This document shows positions 1-4,588 of a stretch of DNA of 6,272 nt, piece by piece (the stretch's first letter is position 1; the number at the start of each line of letters is the position of its first letter). The notes beneath the pieces are model-generated. The model was not told the origin of the DNA. It searched no databases and saw only the letters and a program-made list of their open reading frames with translations. The stretch is taken from assembly GCA_017515925.1 (NCBI GenBank), contig JAFWEB010000032.1, positions 1 through 6,272 on the forward strand. Reading direction: 5' to 3'. Source of the stretch: Candidatus Saccharimonadota bacterium (GTDB lineage Bacteria > Patescibacteriota > Saccharimonadia > Saccharimonadales > Saccharimonadaceae). Position numbers and translations under genes: made by a program.

Positions 1-12
1 ATACTTTCAGTT

Positions 13-88
13 GCCGCGATAGCTCAGTCGGTAGAGCGCATCCATGGTAAGGATGAGGTCACGAGTTCAAATCTCGTTCGCGGCTCCA
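13..88 (+). tRNA. tRNA-Thr(GGU)
   Basis: This is a full cloverleaf. The 7-bp acceptor stem pairs 13-19 with 78-84 perfectly. The D arm has GCTC/GAGC, the anticodon stem pairs 39-43 with 51-55, and the T arm pairs 61-65 with 73-77. The anticodon loop at 44-50 places GGT at 46-48, which reads the Thr codon ACC (and ACU). The discriminator is T85 and CCA is encoded at 86-88. The promoter lies outside the window. No hairpin terminator follows before the convergent gene ending at 109; only a short T-run comes after the CCA. Confidence 0.97.
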
Positions 89-108
89 TTTTTATTGATT
101 ATAACATA

Positions 109-1128
109 TTATTTTAATTCTTCAAAATGCTCGTCATCTTCAAATCTAGTGCGGATAATTGGGCATTCTGGCATAGCAAGCAGCTTATCAGCTAGCTCTG
201 TGATCCCCTTTGATTCATACACGCCGCTAACCCATTCAATAGGTATCGAGTTTAGTCCATAAAATGCGCCAGCTATTTGTCCGTAACAAGCAGCGTTAGT
301 GTCTGTGTCGCCACCCAGCTGCAGAACCTTTAACATTCCGTCTTTGAAATTCTCACCGTGAATCAAACCCCAGAGTGCAATTGTAAATGTATCGACGATA
401 TAGCCGCCTCTGTCTCTAAGTCCAGTATCAGTAGAGCTGAGTGCACGATCAATTAACTGCTCGCTATTTTGCAGATAAAAACGAGTGTAATCATCTTCTG
501 TAAAAAATCTCGCGCAGTAGCCGGCAATATTGATCTTGTCTAGCCCTTGTATGGCACAGTAGAGCATACTAGCAAACATTTCTGTCACGGCTTTGGCAGC
601 CAGTGAATTATGTGTTTCTTTAGCAGATAATTCGGCCATTTTGAGAGTTGGCGTGATAATTTCGGGAGTAATTTCGGATTTTTCTGCAGAAGTATTGGCA
701 ATAATAATCGGTGCTAGACGCATAATTGGAGCATTGCCAGCTTGATCGGTTTCTATTTCGCTACGCGCTACGCTTGGATATTGCTTGAAATCATCCAGAG
801 CTTTTTTGGTTTGGTTTCCGATGTCTGTTGCTGGTTTATTGTCGGCAGAACGATAACCATAATCTGCCCAACGCACAAATTTATTCATTATATCATAGGA
901 GTCATAGCCTTTTTTCTCAAGTAAACTATCGGCAATACAAAGTGCCATGCTGGTATCGTCTGTCCACTCGCCTTTGTTGCCTCTAGGAGAATCGGTAAAA
1001 AACTCTAGTTTTGACCCAAGTTGACGGATAGTATCGCTGGTATAGCCAAATTCGATTGGTGCGCCTAGCGCATCGCCAATTGCAAGTCCTAGTAGCATAC
1101 CACGGGCTTTGTCTTGGTAGTCTTCCAT
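109..1128 (-). CDS. ADP-ribosylglycohydrolase family protein (DraG/ARH-like)
   Basis: This 339-aa protein belongs to the ADP-ribosylglycohydrolase family. These enzymes hydrolyse the bond between ADP-ribose and a modified residue or small molecule using two metal ions. The N-terminal GLAIGDALGAP motif is at residues 14-24. The metal-binding WTDDTS is at 55-60 (Thr56, Asp57, Asp58), followed by GNAPIMRLAPI near 131-141 and the second metal motif GGDTDTNA at 272-279 (Asp274, Asp276, Thr277). All expected ligands are present, so the enzyme is probably active. The length is typical, and no signal peptide or TM segment is visible. It stands alone, convergent with tRNA-Thr. The ATG has no Shine-Dalgarno, but a perfect TATAAT sits six bases upstream, implying a leaderless message. 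The substrate is not predictable: it could be housekeeping reversal of protein ADP-ribosylation, nucleotide salvage, or immunity to an ADP-ribosylating toxin. Confidence 0.93.
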   Translation of the reverse strand: MEDYQDKARGMLLGLAIGDALGAPIEFGYTSDTIRQLGSKLEFFTDSPRGNKGEWTDDTSMALCIADSLLEKKGYDSYDIMNKFVRWADYGYRSADNKPATDIGNQTKKALDDFKQYPSVARSEIETDQAGNAPIMRLAPIIIANTSAEKSEITPEIITPTLKMAELSAKETHNSLAAKAVTEMFASMLYCAIQGLDKINIAGYCARFFTEDDYTRFYLQNSEQLIDRALSSTDTGLRDRGGYIVDTFTIALWGLIHGENFKDGMLKVLQLGGDTDTNAACYGQIAGAFYGLNSIPIEWVSGVYESKGITELADKLLAMPECPIIRTRFEDDEHFEELK

Positions 1129-1134
1129 GCTTTA

Positions 1135-1164
1135 ATTATACAACTTTAGCTATCTAATTGACAT
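1135..1164 (-). promoter_or_regulatory. Promoter of the ADP-ribosylglycohydrolase gene, leaderless geometry
   Basis: On the minus strand a perfect TATAAT (1135-1140) lies 18 bp after ATGTCA (1159-1164, 4 of 6 matches to TTGACA). Six bases separate the -10 box from the ATG at 1128, so the expected transcription start falls on the A of the start codon. The promoter lies just past the terminator of the upstream HD-GYP gene, so the glycohydrolase should be transcribed independently. Confidence 0.7.
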
Positions 1165-1166
1165 GA

Positions 1167-1194
1167 AAAAGACCACTAATAAAAGTGGTCTTTT
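1167..1194 (-). terminator. Rho-independent terminator of the HD-GYP gene
   Basis: This is a perfect 11-bp stem, 1167-1177 with 1184-1194, around the six-base loop 1178-1183. Read on the minus strand it starts 15 bases after the HD-GYP stop codon. The 3' side of the stem ends in a T-run (TTTTT). It insulates the HD-GYP unit from the glycohydrolase promoter immediately downstream. Confidence 0.9.
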
Positions 1195-1208
1195 CTAAGG
1201 TTCTTGTG

Positions 1209-2507
1209 CTATTTCTCGCGAAGCTCATAGTTGATGTCGGCATCAATTATGCCAATCATTATTCTTCCGAATTCTGGATCAAACTGCTTACCCAGATTCT
1301 TCTCGAATTCTGATCTAATGACCTCTTTTGGGAGTACGTCTCTGTAGCTCCTCTTGGAAGCCATGGCATCATAAGCGTCTGCGCAGGCGATTATTCTCGC
1401 TAATTCGGGGATTTCTTCCCCTTTCAACTTGAAAGGATAGCCGTTGCCGTCGTATCTCTCGTGATGGAAGGATGCGCCTACAGAAAGCCGAGGCGAGATG
1501 TCAATTTTGGACAAGATATCTCTGCCAATCGACGGATGAGTCTTGATTATTGCAAATTCCTCATCGGTCAGCTTGCCTTCTTTCTTGATTATTGCGTCGG
1601 GTATGCCGATCTTACCAACATCGTGCAAGAGTGCTATTAAATATAGCTCGTCGCACTCCTCTTTGCTCTTTCCTGCCATCTGGGCGATCATAACGGAGTA
1701 TTCAGCCACGCGCCTAGAATGGCCTTGAGTATACTTGTCTTTGGCATCAATTGCCTCGGCAAGTGCAGATGTAGTTTGGTGTATCATCTGCTCACTCATT
1801 TCTTGTTTCTCTTGCAAAATCTCGAGGTCGCGTTTCCTAGCCTTCTCGAGCTTCTCGTTGGTATCAAATACCGAGAAACAATAGAGTATCGCCGTCATGA
1901 GGACAATTGTCATCCCCGTGAGTGATACTCCGTGGATGAAAAATTGTGCAACACCTGCACAGAAAGGTAGAATAATAAATACTAGTAGCGGAAACAACAT
2001 CCTTTTGCTCATGCTCTCACGATACTTTATTAACCCGAACAATTCAACTAATAGCGCAATTAGTGGAAACATATACGCTACGAAGTAGAATTCTGCGCGA
2101 GCATAGGTATTGCCTTCGTAGAAATAGTAGAATTTACCGATTAGGTTCATCAGCAATATTACAGTACCAAGAATCGTCTCAATTTCTACTCCTACGAAAA
2201 CTTTTGGCATTTCGTTAATGCCGGCATCCTTTAACAACTCTGTTACGTACCTGTTAAATATGGCAATTACTGCTAAAAAACAGAAATATGCCATAAATTT
2301 ACAGGGTTGTGCTAATAATCTACCGATGTTTTCTTGTGATCCATCGTAAAGCCTTGTCAGCTTATTGCAGATCAATAACAACAACGCGGAAAAAGCCAAG
2401 AAGAACAATAAATACTTCTTTACTTTCCCTAGAGAATCCGTGATAATAGATAAGGTCATTACCATTATACAGATTCCAAAAGAAAAATACATGATAAGAT
2501 CTTGCAT
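1209..2507 (-). CDS. Seven-TM HD-GYP domain protein, probable c-di-GMP phosphodiesterase
   Basis: This 432-aa membrane protein has a C-terminal HD-GYP domain, the family that hydrolyses cyclic di-GMP (some members hydrolyse other cyclic dinucleotides). Seven hydrophobic segments lie at about residues 3-22, 31-48, 68-90, 103-128, 137-160, 170-191 and 195-214. A charged helical linker at 216-245 follows, then the catalytic domain at about 250-415. The metal and catalytic motifs are intact: GHS with His263, HDVGKIGIPD with His295-Asp296 and Lys299, KTHP with His324, HHERYDGNGYP with His348-His349, and ACADAYD with Asp377. The N-terminal membrane part is probably a sensor, but its ligand is unknown. 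A GTG at 2534 would add nine residues, but AGGAGG at 2515-2520 lies seven bases before the ATG at 2507, so that ATG is chosen. The gene has its own promoter and terminator, which makes it a monocistronic unit. No GGDEF or EAL partner is visible in the window. Confidence 0.92.
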   Translation of the reverse strand: MQDLIMYFSFGICIMVMTLSIITDSLGKVKKYLLFFLAFSALLLLICNKLTRLYDGSQENIGRLLAQPCKFMAYFCFLAVIAIFNRYVTELLKDAGINEMPKVFVGVEIETILGTVILLMNLIGKFYYFYEGNTYARAEFYFVAYMFPLIALLVELFGLIKYRESMSKRMLFPLLVFIILPFCAGVAQFFIHGVSLTGMTIVLMTAILYCFSVFDTNEKLEKARKRDLEILQEKQEMSEQMIHQTTSALAEAIDAKDKYTQGHSRRVAEYSVMIAQMAGKSKEECDELYLIALLHDVGKIGIPDAIIKKEGKLTDEEFAIIKTHPSIGRDILSKIDISPRLSVGASFHHERYDGNGYPFKLKGEEIPELARIIACADAYDAMASKRSYRDVLPKEVIRSEFEKNLGKQFDPEFGRIMIGIIDADINYELREK

Positions 2508-2575
2508 ATCATTCCCTCCTTCAAGATAGCACACAAATTATTAAACAACGATGTAGACGCAAAAAGCGCCCCCAT
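2465..2575 (-). other. Possible 36-codon leaderless ORF overlapping the HD-GYP start
   Basis: An ATG at 2575 coincides with the transcription start expected from the HD-GYP promoter: TATAAT, six bases, then ATG. It opens a 36-codon frame, ending in TAA at 2465-2467, that runs through the HD-GYP Shine-Dalgarno and 43 bases into the HD-GYP gene in another frame. The peptide begins MGALFAST and resembles nothing I recognise. It could be a regulatory upstream ORF whose translation affects HD-GYP initiation, or chance. The coding evidence is weak; the support is the promoter geometry. Confidence 0.25.
2515..2520 (-). promoter_or_regulatory. Shine-Dalgarno that fixes the HD-GYP start
   Basis: AGGAGG on the minus strand, seven bases before the ATG at 2507, is the strongest ribosome-binding site in the window. 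It falls inside the longer GTG-started reading frame and therefore argues for the shorter 432-aa protein. Confidence 0.88.
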
Positions 2576-2581
2576 AACTAT

Positions 2582-2610
2582 ATTATAGCACAAACGGTAT
2601 GAAAAGTCAA
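2582..2610 (-). promoter_or_regulatory. Near-consensus promoter of the HD-GYP gene
   Basis: TTGACT (2605-2610), a 17-bp spacer and TATAAT (2582-2587) make this the best sigma-70-type promoter in the window. The predicted start near 2575 gives a leader of about 68 nt. Its first bases can form a small G-rich hairpin with a five-base loop (2556-2570, GCGCC opposite GACGC on the plus strand). Confidence 0.85.
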
Positions 2611-2643
2611 TAGTAACAGAGAGGATGGTGGAGGTTGGGCGGC

Positions 2644-2660
2644 GCTTTGCTTCGCAAAGC
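2644..2660. repeat. Hairpin with GAA/TTC triloop
   Basis: This is a perfect 7-bp inverted repeat with a three-base loop. The minus strand carries the core GCGAAGC, a heptamer known from physical studies to form an unusually stable DNA mini-hairpin. The same core appears in two other intergenic palindromes in this window. Confidence 0.75.
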
Positions 2661-2671
2661 TCCTCATCTGC

Positions 2672-2718
2672 GTTTACTCGGAAAAGTCAAAGCAAGCTTT
2701 GCTTTTCACTCGCAAACT
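2672..2718. repeat. Interrupted long hairpin
   Basis: GTTT and GAAAAG on the left pair with CTTTTC and AAAC on the right, separated by an internal loop in which ACTCG occurs as a direct repeat on both sides. The apex contains an alternative 7-bp hairpin (AAAGCAA/TTGCTTT, loop GCT), so two folds compete. It forms the middle arm of the surrounding multi-hairpin element. Confidence 0.55.
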
Positions 2719-2726
2719 TGATGGAT

Positions 2727-2741
2727 CGAACCTACGGTTCG
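2727..2741. repeat. Short perfect hairpin with triloop
   Basis: CGAACC and GGTTCG form a 6-bp stem around TAC. It lies just inside the 3' arm of the 7-bp outer stem of the multi-hairpin element. The minus-strand text GGTTCGATCC recalls a tRNA T-loop but lacks the rest of a T arm. Confidence 0.6.
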
Positions 2742-2767
2742 CTCTCCAACCTTCTAGATCAGCCGGT

Positions 2768-2872
2768 AATTCGAAAATGAAAGGCACCAGATTGCGTTTT
2801 ATTCGCGCGAAGCGCTATTACTGATAGAGCGAGCACGAAAAAACGCCAATCTGGCGTCTTTCAATTCGAATT
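2768..2872. repeat. About 105-bp imperfect inverted repeat beside tRNA-Tyr
   Basis: The left arm 2768-2800 and right arm 2838-2872 match as inverted copies over most of their length. Perfect blocks include AATTCGAA, GAAAG, CCAGATTG and CGTTTT. The 37-base centre contains its own mini-hairpin with core GCGAAGC (2807-2813). The right arm carries the working tRNA terminator; the left arm is a degraded copy whose hairpin no longer pairs well. The whole could be a miniature inverted-repeat element or a duplicated and inverted terminator. It abuts the CCA end of tRNA-Tyr with no spacer. No transposase or convincing target-site duplication is seen. Confidence 0.7.
2838..2857 (-). terminator. Terminator of the tRNA-Thr/tRNA-Tyr transcript
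   Basis: Read on the minus strand, ACGCC, loop AGATT and GGCGT (2843-2857) form a 5-bp GC-rich stem followed by a T-run (complement of the A-run 2838-2843). It lies 16 bases past the encoded CCA of tRNA-Tyr. It probably also ends any read-through from the long operon upstream. Confidence 0.82.
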
Positions 2873-2958
2873 TGGTGCTGGAGGTTGGACTCGAACCAAC
2901 GATGGGGGAACCCCGGCAGATTTACAGTCTGCTGTCATAGCCACTAGACGACTCCAGC
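2873..2958 (-). tRNA. tRNA-Tyr(GUA)
   Basis: This is a class II tRNA with a long variable arm (GGGG/CCCC stem), as expected for bacterial tRNA-Tyr. On the minus strand the acceptor GCTGGAG pairs with CTCCAGC, and the anticodon stem GCAGA/TCTGC encloses a loop with GTA at the anticodon. The T arm GTTGG/CCAAC is intact, the discriminator is A, and CCA is encoded. It is cotranscribed behind tRNA-Thr(UGU) with a 14-base spacer. Confidence 0.97.
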
Positions 2959-2972
2959 GCACCAATCATTAA

Positions 2973-3048
2973 TGGAGCCGCGAGTCGGACTTGAACCGAC
3001 GACCTGCCGCTTACAAGGCGGCTGCTCTACCAACTGAGCTATCACGGC
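2973..3048 (-). tRNA. tRNA-Thr(UGU)
   Basis: On the minus strand the acceptor GCCGTGA pairs with TCGCGGC (one G-U pair). The anticodon stem GCCGC/GCGGC holds anticodon TGT, which reads ACA (and ACG by wobble). The T arm GTCGG/CCGAC is intact and CCA is encoded. The D arm and acceptor closely resemble those of tRNA-Thr(GGU) at 13-88, so the two are paralogues. Confidence 0.97.
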
Positions 3049-3074
3049 ATATAAAAATATACGATTACTCTACT

Positions 3075-3103
3075 ATATTATCAGATTTATTAGTTTATCG
3101 CAA
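3075..3103 (-). promoter_or_regulatory. Promoter of the tRNA-Thr/tRNA-Tyr unit
   Basis: TTGCGA (3098-3103), a 17-bp spacer and TAATAT (3075-3080) on the minus strand predict a start near 3068, about 20 bases before the mature tRNA-Thr. It sits in the gap after the TPR gene, which has no terminator of its own. Confidence 0.55.
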
Positions 3104-3108
3104 GTTTA

Positions 3109-3897
3109 TTATTGAACTTTGTGATTGATATTAATTTTTCTGGCAGTCTTGCGTGGCGCTGCGGCAGACTTTACTGGTGTAGGTCTACGCAAAGGTGGCT
3201 GAGGCCTCTTGGTAGGTGGGAGCCTACGAACTTGACGGCGAGCCATTCTGCGACTTTGCATCCTCTGGCGGCGTTTTCTAGCTTGATCTTCTGCGATTTG
3301 CTCTTCGATGCGGGCATTGGTTGCAGCTATTTCTTCGTCATCCTCTGCTGCTTCGTGGATGGAGAGGATGAGCTTAAGGGTGGATACTGAAGGATCTAAT
3401 GAATAGGCTGATTCGAGGGCATCTAGGGCAGCTTTGCGATTGCCAATTTTTTCTTGGGCTTTTGATAATGCAATGTAGCGAGCTGGGACATCACCCTCTA
3501 ACTCGATAGCTTGTTGGAATGCCATGGCGGCCTTTTCGAATTCGCCGGTTTCTAGATAAATCAAACCTACGTTATGGAGTGAAGATGCGTTATTATCGAG
3601 AGACTGAGCAATTTCGAAACACTCAATCGCTTCATCGTATTTTTGACCTTTTGCATAGAGGATGCCTAAACGGTTGTAGGCAGCAGCATTTTTTTTGTCC
3701 AGTTTCAAGATAGCGAGCAAAGCCTTCTCTGCCCTAAGTGGTTTTCTTTCACGCATTGATGACTGTGCAATTCCCCAAAGTTTCTTCACTTGGACAGACG
3801 ATTGCCCTTCTCCCTCGGTAGCTGGCTTCTTCTTTAAAATTGGGAACACAAAAACAACATAGCAACAAAGTAATAGGATAGCTAAAACGCCAATCAT
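3109..3897 (-). CDS. Membrane-anchored TPR protein with basic C-terminal tail
   Basis: This 262-aa protein has one N-terminal hydrophobic helix (about residues 2-20) followed by KKK, typical of a membrane anchor with a cytoplasmic body. Three to four tetratricopeptide repeats follow, at about 38-71, 72-105, 106-138 and 139-172. The clearest is the second, with the pattern AYNRLGILYAKGQKYDEAIE. TPRs form a protein-binding superhelix. A short acidic helix (about 182-204) leads into a tail at 207-262 very rich in arginine, lysine and proline, which may bind nucleic acid or acidic membrane lipids. It is the last gene of the operon, 10 bases after the delta'-like gene. The ATG lacks a Shine-Dalgarno but follows TGCTAAAAT by seven bases, so a second, nearly leaderless start is possible. 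The partner and precise role are unknown. Confidence 0.85.
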   Translation of the reverse strand: MIGVLAILLLCCYVVFVFPILKKKPATEGEGQSSVQVKKLWGIAQSSMRERKPLRAEKALLAILKLDKKNAAAYNRLGILYAKGQKYDEAIECFEIAQSLDNNASSLHNVGLIYLETGEFEKAAMAFQQAIELEGDVPARYIALSKAQEKIGNRKAALDALESAYSLDPSVSTLKLILSIHEAAEDDEEIAATNARIEEQIAEDQARKRRQRMQSRRMARRQVRRLPPTKRPQPPLRRPTPVKSAAAPRKTARKININHKVQ

Positions 3898-3904
3898 ATA
3901 TTCT

Positions 3905-3913
3905 ATTTTAGCA
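3905..3913 (-). promoter_or_regulatory. Possible internal extended -10 for the TPR gene
   Basis: TGCTAAAAT on the minus strand is an extended -10 sequence that overlaps the TAA stop codon of the delta'-like gene. It places a start at or within one base of the TPR ATG at 3897. The matching -35 region (TTCATC at 17 bp) is poor. Confidence 0.35.
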
Positions 3914-4585
3914 TAAGTCGGCTATTAGATGAAGTTTTATATTGCCATTTTTCTTAAGGTTTTCTGACAAGATTAATAAATTCGAGATCTTTTTAATAAA
4001 AACTGGATTCTTAGTTTTGAAATATGATTTATAGGCAATCTCTATTGCGGTGTCACATATTTTGAGTGTGAAAATGCGGGAATTATCTTTCTTTTTGTAT
4101 TCCTTATCTTTGGTAATTGCTTCGGCTAAGGAAACCAAATTTTTGCCGGAAGAAGCAAGTAGTTTTTTGGCGTATTCTTTGACATTTTCTTCGGCCATGA
4201 TTCCAGTTTCTAGAGTGTTTTTTTCTCTTAAAATATATAGGTCGCCGCGTGAAAGAATGGTCGGCAGTAGCATCGACAAAGAACTTACTAAAAATACAAT
4301 ATGATAGTGCTCGGAAGGTTCTTCGAGGAATTTTAGAAATGCATTTTGGGCCGGGATATTCATTTTGTCTGCATCATGAACCACGATAAACAGATCTTTT
4401 GTTTGTTTGGTGACAAATTGCTCGCGTATTTCCCTAATTTTTTCGATACCGATCTTATCCTTTTCATCTGGGTAAACGTCAAAAGAAGAGGCAATATTGA
4501 TGTTGGAATTTTTTGGTAACAAAAAAATTGAGAATCCCGATTCTAGTACGAATTTATCTATATCTGCTATACTCTCAAAAAACAT
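3908..4585 (-). CDS. holB: DNA polymerase III delta'-like clamp-loader subunit, short form
   Basis: This 225-aa AAA+-type protein resembles the delta' subunit of the clamp loader, which with delta and DnaX opens the sliding clamp. GIEKIREIREQF (46-57) matches the family's segment before the Walker B strand. LFIVVHDADKM (65-75) is a Walker-B-like strand, AQNAFLKFLEEP (79-90) is the family hallmark, and HIVFLVSS (95-102) corresponds to sensor 1. The arginine of the SRC motif is kept in ILSRGD (Arg113), but the cysteine is replaced by glycine. No Walker A loop or zinc-binding cysteines are present. Family members usually have about 300 residues or more, so the N-terminal part and C-terminal collar are shortened. 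The ATG lies three bases after the RluA-family stop with no Shine-Dalgarno, suggesting translational coupling. A divergent DnaX-like protein is less likely because the P-loop is absent. Confidence 0.82.
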   Translation of the reverse strand: MFFESIADIDKFVLESGFSIFLLPKNSNINIASSFDVYPDEKDKIGIEKIREIREQFVTKQTKDLFIVVHDADKMNIPAQNAFLKFLEEPSEHYHIVFLVSSLSMLLPTILSRGDLYILREKNTLETGIMAEENVKEYAKKLLASSGKNLVSLAEAITKDKEYKKKDNSRIFTLKICDTAIEIAYKSYFKTKNPVFIKKISNLLILSENLKKNGNIKLHLIADLC

Positions 4586-4588
4586 TTT

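Larger units (their letters stand above)
2626..2752 (-). other. Multi-hairpin intergenic element of unknown nature
   Basis: A 7-bp outer stem (2632-2638 with 2746-2752) encloses three hairpins. The first pairs 2644-2650 with 2654-2660 around loop TTC. The second is a longer interrupted hairpin at 2672-2718. The third pairs 2727-2732 with 2736-2741 around loop TAC. On the minus strand the 3' side of the outer stem is followed by CCACCA, giving an outline like a cloverleaf, but there is no anticodon arm or normal T loop. It could be a small structured RNA, a palindromic intergenic repeat, or debris of duplicated tRNA ends. It lies between the tRNA terminator and the HD-GYP promoter, and I see no clear promoter of its own. 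Confidence 0.4.

Noticed and set aside
44..262. Plus-strand ORF running out of tRNA-Thr
   Set aside because: It begins inside the tRNA gene and overlaps the antisense of the glycohydrolase C-terminus; its sequence resembles no protein.
742..924. Plus-strand ORFs inside the glycohydrolase, HD-GYP, TPR, delta'-like and RluA-family genes
   Set aside because: They are antisense shadows of well-supported genes, with low-complexity or hydrophobic composition and no ribosome-binding sites.
109..2507. Two-gene toxin-immunity or defence cassette of the glycohydrolase with the HD-GYP protein
   Set aside because: Each gene has its own promoter, and a strong terminator lies between them, so there is no sign of joint expression.
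2508..2534. GTG start adding nine residues to the HD-GYP protein
   Set aside because: The added stretch encodes the Shine-Dalgarno itself, and AGGAGG is ideally placed for the ATG at 2507.
2508..2575. Cyclic-di-GMP riboswitch in the HD-GYP leader
   Set aside because: The leader is only about 68 nt and has one small hairpin. None of the conserved core of GEMM-type or class II c-di-GMP riboswitches is present.
2626..2752. tmRNA, SRP RNA or a genuine tRNA
   Set aside because: The CCACCA end and 7-bp outer stem are suggestive. However, there is no T loop, no anticodon arm, no tag reading frame and no SRP tetraloop motif, and the length is too small for tmRNA.
2611..2872. CRISPR array
   Set aside because: The repeats are inverted hairpins of different sequence, not regularly spaced direct repeats with spacers.
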